From: Ophiura sarsii
Lineage: Eukaryota; Echinodermata; Ophiuroidea; Amphilepidida; Ophiuridae
DNA: 64,000 bases
NCBI GenBank assembly: GCA_035610835.1
Contig: CM069446.1
Span: 68,371,062 to 68,435,061 of the forward strand
Reading direction: 5' to 3'
The translations under genes were made by a program, and so were the position numbers. The notes under the pieces are model-generated. The model was not told the DNA's origin, searched no databases, and saw nothing but the letters and a program-made list of their open reading frames with translations. Shown here piece by piece: positions 1-12,100 of the stretch (within the stretch, counting starts at the first letter, position 1; each line of letters starts with the position of its first letter).

Positions 1-109
1 CCGTCATCTTCAAGGTGTACAATAATATCAAATATTAGCTTGTTGTAAACCATGTGGGGAATTGCATCTTCTCCTTTCGGTAATCCTGGTATCTCTTCAC
101 CAACTTCAA
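1..109 (-). CDS. Exon 7 (partial at window edge)
   Basis: A CAG acceptor at 110-112 opens an exon that runs past base 1. It encodes EVGEEIPGLPKGEDAIPH and then a hydrophobic, probably helical stretch ending LEDD. The exon end and everything 3' of it lie outside the window. Confidence 0.65.
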
Positions 110-3100
110 CTGAAATTGAAACCAAAATTGTATGTTAAGAATTGCAAAAGAAATGGAGCTTCAACATTAAATTAACCCCTATAGGAGTAAAAGGGATACA
201 TGTGTAATTTGAAGACATCCCAAATATTCTCTGAAATATTCGCAAATACTGCAGTGCAAAATTGATTGCTCTAATATTGATTTGCAAAGGCATAACATCT
301 TTACCATAATTGTGAAAAGAGTACAATACCTGTAAAATCTTAGTAATTACCCCATGGGTACTTACCACATTTCAAAATTATTGAACATGCTGAGAAAGGT
401 CAAGAAATTCTCACAGTCGCACAGTATACAGTGCTCAAAAATACAAGTTATATAATATGTGACCTGGCACCACAAAATGAGAGTAAAGTAGCAAAAATGA
501 AAAATGATTTTGTCACATTTTCAGAAAAAAGATGTCTTCAGGTTTAAAATGACACCAAAGTTGTTATAATAGGCCATTCTAAAGTGAAATTATGATAAAT
601 TGAAGTTCATCACCGCTGAATTATTGAATTGGAGAAAAGGCCTTTAAAGTCAGTGAAGCTTATCGTCATTTGGCTCTCCAAAATATTCTGTCAAAACTTA
701 ATCAAAAGATTGTTTATGTCAAAAACCTCTTATTAAACGGCCTGTCATTAATTCATTTGGGAATTTATCGTGTTCAAACTACTATTAATAGCTCCGGAAA
801 GCCTAGCTGGCCTTTAAGACCATACCAAATTTTCCATAGGGGATACTATTTTAAGCCCGTGGAAATGACATGTAAACAAGGTAATTTTGAGATATTTTGA
901 GATATTTTTCCTCTCTTTGCATTCATTTTCTTGAGATGTACAATGTAAGAATAAAATGCCCTCTCTAAAATTACTTATAAAACATATTTAGACCCAAAAT
1001 ATTTTCTTAATTCTTAATACGGAGTGTGATACATAAATAGTTTATCTTTCAGAAAATGAAAATATTTCATTTTCGAGCTCCCCCTTGTCAAATCGACTAT
1101 TTCAGGCCATAACTCAAAATCAGCCCCAGCAACTTTACGCTCATTTTGTCGACAATCGAGACTAATAGATTCAACTTTGTGTAAAACAATGATTCACTTA
1201 CCTCTGGGTGGTATATGACAAGGTTTTTCTTCTTTTATACCAGTGTCACTATTTACACCAACATGACCTGCTTTCAGATTTTCTTTCCCTCCCATCTGAA
1301 AATAAATAAATCATAATCCATACATTCATTTTATTTAGCTTGCATTCTTTCATTTGTTTGCCACAAAAGCCCTTACTGTTTATGTCATTTATAGACTTCA
1401 TATGACAATTTGTATGTTTTACCTGATTTATTTTCCCATTTCTTTAGAATGGTGTCATCCACTCCTACAATACTAGATTTTCTCATTGTATGCACTTTTG
1501 AATTTTAGAGCCGATCTTGCAAGACATACTGAAGACAGGGACCATTGAGCGGAATGATATTACAATTGATATTTATAATTGTAATTCTATCAAATGTTTT
1601 AGTAATACATACAAAGAAATATATATTTTTGTTTTAGAAGGTATAATATGATGTAAAACTATTGTAGTGCCATTTACAGGCTGTCCCAAAATGATTAGTA
1701 CCCATCGATGCCAAAAGTTCAATAATTTTTGTCATCATCAAAATCGATGGAATTAGGTCCGTTGATTTTACATCATCTTTGTCATACTGTACTATTTCAT
1801 TAGAATTTTAGATCATGAATATTGGATTTATCAAACTCAAGATACACCCCATTATGTAAAACATGGTGATTTCACCTTTTTGACAAAGTGCTAAAAAATG
1901 TGTGTGCTATTACAGCTTGTTTGAAAGAAACTTGTGTATTCTCATAATCTCTTGTCTACTCAATATAATCTTGTGTGTCTTTCTGTTGTAACTGTTATTA
2001 GGTATGGGTGTTCAAATTATTAATAATTTTTCTCCTTAATTCAATTTAACGGGTAAAAGAAGTTTATCACACTTGAGTGACCCCATGCATTGTTTTATTT
2101 GACAAGTGTTTAGGGACTTCTAAATGAAATGGTATTTGGTGAATCACCCGTTACCGTGGCTTAGATTTCATTTTCACATTGGAGAATGGATTTCGTGAGT
2201 TTAACACTAAGGGACTATATCATTTTAGCAAGTTTGTGGGAAATTGCATCCCCAATATGAAAAAAAATGTCTAAGCCACTGCTATTTACCCACGACCACG
2301 TCTTTACCTGTTTAAATGTCCCTCAAGTTTAGCCTCAAAACTAGCTCATTATAGAAACAAAGCTTGGGGTCGCTCATGCGTGACGATCCATTTTTACTCT
2401 TCAAATTGAATCAAAATGAAGAAGTATTATGGTTAGAACAACAATATGATACAACAGCAGTTTAAAATAGAAAGGAACCAAAGATATTAGCAGACAAGAG
2501 ATTAACAGAATGTATTAGTTTCTTTCAAACAAGCTGTTTAAAAACACATTTTTTTGCACTTTGCCAAAAAGGTGAAATCACCATGTCTTACACAATGGAG
2601 TGTAACTTCATTAAAATAAGTCCGATATTCATGATCTATAATTCTAATGAAAGGGTACAGTATAGCAAATATGATAGAAAAACAACGGATCTAATCTCAT
2701 TGATTTTGAGGATGAAAAAATGTATTGAACTTTGGGCATCGATGGGTACTAATCATTTTGGGACAGCCTGTAGTATAACTTTATTGCCCCACAATCACTT
2801 TTAATATGACATCCACATATTAACCCTAACCTCGCTGAAATTTACCAGTTCTGGAATTAAATTTCCGTCCAACATCATGTAAAAGAATACTGACAACGGT
2901 GGAGAAACTCCACAGACACAAACAAAACTTACGAGTCGAAACGATTCAGAAATCTGGCAAAGAATTGCCAAATCTGTGAGTGAAAGATTCGCATGTTGAA
3001 CAACAACCACAGGTATTGCGCAAGACAGTGTCGATAACACGCAAGCAAGCGGAGAAACCCCATACCATGTCACCGCCACCACCAGCGGCTAGAAACAAAA

Positions 3101-6100
3101 ATGGACCGCTTGGAACAGATGAATTTTCAGGAATTGGGTACATCCTATTAAATCACAATTTGAACCTACTCAAGAAATAACATTTCTGGGTTCAAAATTA
3201 ACACAATTGACATGAAAATTAGCCTGCCAAATGAAAAACAGCTAGAACTTTATGAAATATGTCTTAAGATACTTTAACAAAGAACACCATCTATCAGAGA
3301 TGTAGCGGCATTAGCAGGAAAAATGGTCGCTGCGCTGCCAGCAGCTGAATATGGGAGACTTCATTATAGAAGTTTAGAAAATGACAAAAATGTTGCCTTG
3401 AAAATTCAAAAGGGGCACTATGTTAGACCTATGACCATCTCTCCAGCTGGCAAGAATGACATAATATGGTGGAAATGTAACATCCATAGTTGCTCAAAGA
3501 GTGTGATAAAGACAAATGTCCAAGTGTTTCTAGAACCTAACGCATAAATCGGGTTGGGGGCGACAAATGGAGCGGTCCATATTGTAGGCAGGTGGAATCA
3601 TTATGAATCAAAAATAGCACTAACCAATTATATATACTACCTTGAACTCCTAGCAGCATTTTATGCACTTCCGTCTTTTTGTAAATATATGACACACTTA
3701 ACAAGATAAGACAATCAGAAAACACAACTGCTGTTGCCTACATACAAAATATGGGAGGCACAAAATCTGTAGAATGCAATAAATTGGCAAAATCCATTTG
3801 GGATTGGTGTATTTCTAGAGACATTTGGATCACTGCAGATCATTTACCAGGCAAACTGAACATTATAGCGAACAGGAAATCCCGTCGGTTTAATGACGAA
3901 ACAGAATGGATGCTAACTAAACAGGAGATTATTTAACAAAATAATTACGCAATTTGGAATCCCTGAAATAGATTTATTTGCATCCAGGATTAACACTCAA
4001 CTCACACGCTATGTATCATGGAAGCCTGATCCCGGTTCAGAGGCTGTGAATGCATTTACATTGGATTGGTCAAATTATTTTTTCTATGCCTTTCCACCAT
4101 TTTCCCCGATAGGTCGCTGTCTCCAAACGATCATATCAGATGACGAAGGCACAAGGGATATTAGTGGTTCCAAAATGGACAACACAGCATTGGTGCCCAA
4201 AACTCAAACAGATGCAGCTAGAAACGTTCACTTTATACAGGTGTGAACAATTGTTATCAATACCAATATCAGGGAAACTAAACCCTCTGAATAATAATCT
4301 TGATTTACTTGTATGCAGGTTATCAGGCAAGCTATCAGACTGAATGGCAGGGCACTACCTGAAACAACAGTAAATATAATCTTGAACTCTTCGCGTTAGT
4401 CTACCACGAAACAATACGCAGTGTACAGCAGGCGATGGACAAGATTTTGCGCATATTGTCAAATATCCTTTTTGCAAGCAGACATTTCAGTAGCCCTTGA
4501 GTTTCTACACAAAGTTACAGTGCAGTAAACGCTGCACGCTGTGCATTATTATCGTCATTTCTAATTTTAAACAGTGGCCATACAATTGGCACACATCCAC
4601 TGATTGGCCGATTTGTTAAAGGTGGTTTAAATTTGCAACCACCAGCGCCTCGATATTAAAAGGTTTGGGATTATTTGAGTATCTTACACCTATTTACACG
4701 TTGAAACTCTGCATGTTCATTGCACTTTTATCAGCACAAAGGTGCCAGACACTTCATAAAACGTTCTGTGTAAACTGAGATCCCGGCTGCGCAAATTGAT
4801 AATATGAAGATTAGAGCAAATTCTGTTATTTTTGTTGTAAAGGATCTTGTGAAGCAAAGTCGGCCAGACGATGTAGGATTTTTTAAAAGTTTAATGTCCG
4901 CAAATCAGCCCTTTTTTTTGTGAGTTCTATATTTTTTGAAAATGTAAACAAAAGTCGCTTAAAAGACTTGAAGTGATCCCTTGGATCGATCTACTGTATA
5001 GTTGACTAGGGCTAACAGACTGATGTATTGCTTTGTTGTCAACAGCAAAAGGGGATCTCCGTGGTCCCCTATACCAGATCGGTGTTATATATCTCTCCTC
5101 ATACTTCTCTGTTAGCATTGAAGTCATTAATGAATGAATTAATTATTTTACCTTTAAGATCTAATGAATTCAAATAATTGGCCTTGTTTTAAAAAATAGA
5201 AAATTAATTAAATAAATTGTCAATACATTTGGCCCGAAATGTAATGGAACTTATTATATTCGTCATACTGTTTAGCAACTTACCGATGTTCCAGCTTCCA
5301 TGGGTTGTGGGTGACTCGAACTAATCTGGCCATTATCGACTACGTTGGTAATGTTGGTCAAAGTTTGAGCTATAAATATAATAACATCAAAAGTTAATAG
5401 TAGATAGATATGGAAATAATGATAATGTATTCTGTACTCCAATAAAAAAGGAAGTATTGATCAACATTGTCAAATTTAACTTTTGTGTACAAACATTCGT
5501 TAAATAAATATATCTTCCTGCATATCAAAATCATGATCAAATATAACCTATATACAATTGTGTATACGTGTATATATAATATATAAACCTATACACTGTA
5601 AAACGTCATAATAAACAGCAGCAGGAGTAGAGCAAATATAATTGAAGTTCATACAATTATAGCATGGAGTAGGTTACAGGGGTTTCAGGCCCGTCTGTGT
5701 AACGGCGATAATCGGCCAACTCTTGAACACTTTATATTACTGTTTGTTTTTATCTTTCTTCTTCGCTAGGTTGGGCAATGGCGACACGTTGATAGTTCTG
5801 ATCTCTTATTGATCGATTTACCTTTCATTTGTAATATTTTGACTTTCTCTTCTAGACAAAGGTTACATATATACCAGTCAGCTCTAGAACGAGAGCATGT
5901 TTCACTTGAAGGCGCTACAAATTAACTGGTGTGCGTCACCGTGGTAACATATACCCGTCAATTTGTGCATTTTCGCTTTTCAACCCTAAATATTTGCATA
6001 CAAATTAACATCTTAAAGTTGAATATGATTCTAGTGGATAGTTGAATATCATAACAACCTGGAGAAACTCATTTTCCTTACGGGACTACCGTTTTTTTCT

Positions 6101-9100
6101 CCCAAATTCATCCTTAGATTAGAAATGGGTAGGGTTTTGAATCAATAAAACGGTACTTACAAGCTGCTGCAATTTGAGGAGTTGGATCATTTTGTGATTC
6201 CGCTAGGATTTCATCCACAGGTTCTTCACTGTCCACTGCCATAACTGTTTCCTGACTGGTCTCTGAAATAACAAAAATGGTTTTAAATTCTTTCAAGTGA
6301 TCATTAAACAGATAAAACATGTCTTTTATCGATATCAGAACATATCATACTATTGGACCAATTTGTAATGTAAATGTTCTGGTGGCACACCACTAACCCA
6401 TATCAAGTTGGAGTTACCCCTTCGCCAGGGTGGAAAATAACAAATAGGTACCATACATATTTTAATTACTGGAAGGGTGGGTAATTTGATGATTTTGGTA
6501 AGGATGTATTGCCAGCACTTGACTCTACAATTTAACAGTTTTGGCTTTCATTCAAAACAAAATAATTGCAACTCACGACTTGCAAATCCCTGCTGGGAGA
6601 TTCACCTAAATGGGGTCACAAAGGTCACATAGGGGTCATTAGAGATCAATCTGGTACACCCCATGAGTCATCACAAATCTCCGATTTTTTACCCAAAAGT
6701 TTAGTTGAGATTGAAGTCTGACTTGTCATATGAGAGGGCCCTAAGGTTTTGACAAAATGGGTCGAAGGTCATGAATGATTACTTCTGTTACCAAGTATAG
6801 TTGAGACTGAAATCTGACTTTTCATATGAGAGCACTGAACAGGCCAAACCTTACCAAAAGGGAACATAGATACACACCCACCAACAGACACACAAGACAT
6901 GATGACAATTATATCACCCTCTTGCTTTTTTTAAGCCAAGGGTATAAAAGCCAAAATGACCACACGCTTCAAACATATTGCCTCCCTTATATAGCCATAG
7001 GTTGGCAGATGAGGTCCTTGTGGCCACTGTTTGATGTTTGAACAAGACCAACACTTTGACGATGTTAGTTTATTCATGTTAAAATTTGACCTTTGACCTA
7101 TTTACTATAGGTCAGACGAAGAGGTCACCATGGACACTTTTGATGTTTGAACAAGACCGACACTTTGACAGTGATATTTCGGTCATGCATATTATAAGGT
7201 TCTTTAAAATTTGACCTTTTTTCAAACTTTGACTCTTAATCATAGCTCAGACAATGAGGTCACAGTGGACATGCACTATATGATCTTTCACTAAAACCTG
7301 AGACTAATATTAGTCTCAGCTAAAACCAACACATTGATAGCATTAGCTGTATAACTTGAGGATGTTTAATGACCCCTTGTATAACCAAATTTGACAATAG
7401 GTTGGACAAGGAGATCACTGTGGACACTTGTTGATCTTTGACTTATAAAGGGGCGTGTACATCTCAAGTGTTTGTCCTGGACAAAAGTCACATGACTCCC
7501 TATGTATCTGAGTCTCCGTGTTTCCAAGTAATAATACCCATGGTGCAATAGATTTGCCGCGAATTTTAATCGACCAAACGTAATGGTGAAATTTATTTAC
7601 GAACGAAATAGGTGTCTAGAATCATTTCAAAAAATAGTGTTATGCATTATAATGAAATCAGAATTACAATCTCCTTCAGCATATAATCAACTTTTGGGCG
7701 ATAACCCATGTTAAAAATGCACAACAATCGAAATATAAAGCATTTTAGCCTCCGATTTAAGAGATATTTGTATTTTGAACTCTATGTAATGTTTTTCTTC
7801 CAAACGTTTATGTATAGCCTTCATTAGCTCAAACGTCAAAGCGCCGCCTTCACAATCATGAGGTCAGTGGTTCGAATCCTGCGGATGGGGATGGGGTATT
7901 TTTTTCTGTTTTGTTATTACACTGTTTGTTTTTAGAAATTGACAGGATTGCTTATCGTTCGCTATATTTATTGAATGTTGAATGATACTTTTTTTCTTTT
8001 GCAATTTCACTGCGATAAAGAATGTCCTGTAAATATAATTGTGTTTACTACTCCGTACATTGAATGGCCCCTAGCTAGTCTATGAACATGATCTGCAAAG
8101 GCCAATTGTTATGTAAATAAGAAGCCAGTCGGCTTATGTCCTTGAATCGATTTTCCTATTTCCTACACCACCGATATTTGTAATTTGCTTCAAAAGTCAG
8201 AAAAGAGAGTTGTAACTACATTACGCGGTTCACGGCTTTCACGGCCTGATATGGGCGACAGTAGTTTGGCGTGGATTTGATACCGTGCTGAACTCATCAT
8301 GCTCATTGCTGCGAGAGCGTAATTATAAAATGCTGGCGTAACGTTTTAATGGAACTATTTTGAATTCGTGAAAATTATCAGATTTGCTTAAATTGACAAT
8401 TTTTGCAACCAAGCTTAATTTCTTTTAGGATCACGTGAGCATAAAATAAATAAAAAATGTTAGACTTGACTTGAGTGTCAAATCGACTATAATCGAATTG
8501 AATGCACCTATACAGATATAGTGTTCATTATGGTTATTTTGATATAACTAAAATAAAATGATACGAGTTGTTCGGCATTTTATTTTATTTAAACCTTGAC
8601 TGTAAATAAAACAGATACAAGTCACTGCCCTGGTCGATGACCTTTTCGAACCTTTTATTCACAATTTGATGGTTTCTTAAATGAGAAAACAGATACACAT
8701 TTTGAACAAATAAAATTATATGCGAGGATAGGCCTATTCGTTTGTGTTAATTTTCCACAAGAACAAATGAATTAGATGTTGTCCATATTATTGGTCTAAT
8801 ACTTACATCACCTGATAATTTACAATGGTGTTTGATACAATGTACATGTATATCCCGCTACATATAGTTTGCAATAGTGAACATTATTTTCATGACGTCA
8901 GTTTTCAGCAATGTCAACCATGTCAAAAGTAAAGGTAAGTTTTTTTCTGAGATTGACTACAGTTCTCTTTTGTCAATTTCAATGGTACAAAGATCAGGAA
9001 AGATTGTAGGTTATGCTATTGTTCCTTATTTGCCAACTACCTTTTCTATTATATAAGCCAGTTTTAACACTTTCCCCATGGCAGGCGTCTGCAGACGACA

Positions 9101-12100
9101 TTCTAAAATGTCTCAAACTGTTGTCAAAATTGTTAAATTTCATAACCATACTTGGAATCACCATGTGAAATGCATTGAAATAAGTACAAACATGCCTCGT
9201 TGGTTCAGTAATCCTTGAGATAGATTGGGAAAGATTTCTGAACATCTGTTTTTATATGGTAAAACCAATAGCCGCGTGGAAAGTGTTACGCAATATTCCG
9301 CAATTGTATGTTTGAATCTCAGCTACAAGTGCATTGTACATTGATATCAGTAATGGGTGTTCAGTGAAAACCAAATTTCCATTTAGTGTGAATTTCTGTG
9401 AAATAAGGTCAAATATAACCGGTCTAAATTTCAGATATTTCTTTCACAATAGAAATGGCTATTAAATTGGATATTAAATTGCATTTTGATTATCCAGATC
9501 CAGGTCAAGACAACCATTAAGCTTTACCCTCCCCTATAAGAAATACTGCAAAAGTAGTTTGTTTTTTAACTGAGATATATCAATTACAGGACAAGGGGAT
9601 TCATGTCTCTTCACGAATTGATTTTCTGTACGGTTGACTATCTGATTGGATATTCTGAAGGTTGCACACAAAGAAACTCATAAAGATTTAACATAAGAGG
9701 CATCACTGTGGCATACATTTTACAATGAATGTGACCGATTAGTAATATTCCAGTATGCTAGAAGCAAGTAATACATTGGAGTTCATATTATGCTATCTGC
9801 AAGTACAAAACCTTTAACTCTTGCAATATGATCGTTCCATATTATATTTAGATATAATCCAACAATAATTCCATTTTCTGTGTTGAAATCGTGCTCTTAG
9901 TCTTACATATATCGATACAATACGGAGAAAAACAGCAAAAACATGACTGTATACATCTTGAGGGTAATTTTCCGTTTTCGCTGTTCAAAATCTCTCTCTC
10001 GTCTTGACCACATCATACCACAGGTGAAACAGATATTTTATTTGTATTGTGAAACACTGTGAGACTTAAAGGCATATTATGTGATCTTTTCCACATAGCG
10101 CCCTCTATCATTGATTTGACTATGAAAGCAGATTTTCTTGCAGATTTGCATTTGTGATCATAAATCATAAAGATCTTCTAAGTTACAGATCTATATGATT
10201 CCTAATTACTTCAAAATCATGGTTTGAAAATAGATTGTACCGAGCGGTACAATCTTTTTTTAATTTTTTTTTTACTCTAAATTCACTCTAAAACTATGAT
10301 TTTGAGGTTATTAGGAATCGTATCACTCTGTACTTTGGAATATATTCATGATTTATGATCAGAAAAGTAAATCTGCAAGAAAATCTGCTTCCAATTTTTC
10401 CAGGATTGAGGGCGTCCCCTGGAAAAGATCACAGGTGGGTATGCCGACTAGTTTTATGTCTAAACTCAACATTATAGACATGATAGAGGCGACCGTCATA
10501 GCGGGTGCGCCAAAAAGTGGCTCAATAAGTTGTAAAATAAGTTTTTAACATTAACAATTTCTGAGGCCCCATGACCATGAGCTATAAAAGGTTTGATTGT
10601 ATATAACTCAAAACAATACACATTGATCAACTTTCAAACATGGTAAACACGCGCTCATTCTTCAGATTCCATTCATGTGGGTTTTTGCAAAAGAAATTGT
10701 CAAAACTTTAGTGTTATGCTAACATTACATAAATTACGTATTCCAACGTTTTCAGAGAACATTTAAGTCAAATGCGCAAAATTGTCTGTTTCCAATTTGG
10801 TGCATTTATTCATACACAGGCTGTCACAAAATGATATATACCCATCGATGCCCAAATTTCAAATACCAGGGTTTGAGTAAAACTAAGAATGTATCGCCAT
10901 TTTATATGTTCATTCTGTTTTGAGACAAAATCGCAAATTAACAGTGGACTAACTACACACCGTTGCTTCAATTGCTTGACAAATCTACCACTGTTTATTA
11001 TATGGAAGTGACTAGTCGACTATACGACCTATCATCGGGTAGCCAATTGCTTCACCAGACTATAGGCTATGGTACCAGACTGTACAACCTATGGTTAGGG
11101 TTCGGTAAGGGTAATGGTTAGGTAGGTTATGGTTAGGGTAAGGGTAAGGATGAGGATAAGGGTAAGGGTAAGGGTAAGGGTAAGGGTAAGGGTAAGGGTA
11201 AGGGTAAGGGTAAGGGTAAGGGTAAGGGTAAGGGTAAGGATAAGGATAAGGATAAGGATAAGGATAAGGGTAAGGGTAAGGGTAAGGGTAAGGGTAAGGG
11301 TAAGGGTAAGGGTAAGGGTAAGGGTAAGGGTAAGGGTAAGGGTAAGAGTAAGAGTAAGAGTAAGAGTAAGAGTAAGAGTAAGAGTAAGAGTAAGAGTAAG
11401 GGTGAGGGTGAGGGTGAGGGTAAGGGTAAGGGTAAGGGTAAGGGTAAGGGTAACCGTAAGGGTAACCGTAAGGGTAACCGTAAGGGTAACCGTAAGGGTA
11501 ACCGTAAGGGTAACCGTAAGGGTAACCGTAAGGGTAACCGTAAGGGTAACCGTAAGGGTAACCGTAAGGGTAAGGGTAAGGGTTAGGGTTAGGGTTAGGG
11601 TTAGGGTTAGGGTTAGGGTTAGGGTTAGGGTTAGCCTTATGGTTAGTTAGGGTTAGGGTTAGGGTAAGGTAGGGTTAGGCCAAGAAAAATAAATTGTTTG
11701 TTTGTCCACGTCCGACAGACCGTGTACCATGGTGCCGACCGTATTCTTTTTTATTTTCAATTATTTTTTTAAAACAACATTTTTAGCAATTTGAACGGCC
11801 AAACGGACCGTTTTATTCCTGATTTCGTATGACATATTCAATCTGGTCTTTATAACACCATCCCCCAATGCGCAATCTCGTGTAACATTATGTTTATTGC
11901 GTGAACTCGGCACCCGCGGGGACTATTAAAAGGACTAAATGAAAATTGTTCGCACGTGCAAGTGATGTCATTTTTTATACTGTAAGAAAATATGAAGAAA
12001 TCTAGTTACGGTTAATATTTAAATTTGTTCCCAAAATGTTGCTCAAAAACGGCATGAGTATTAATGTCAACATAGTATAAAAAGTTGGGGGTAGTTAGTA

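Noticed and set aside
11129..11650. A 173-codon Arg-Val reading frame
   Set aside because: It is the translation of 6-bp telomere-like repeats; stop-free by composition.
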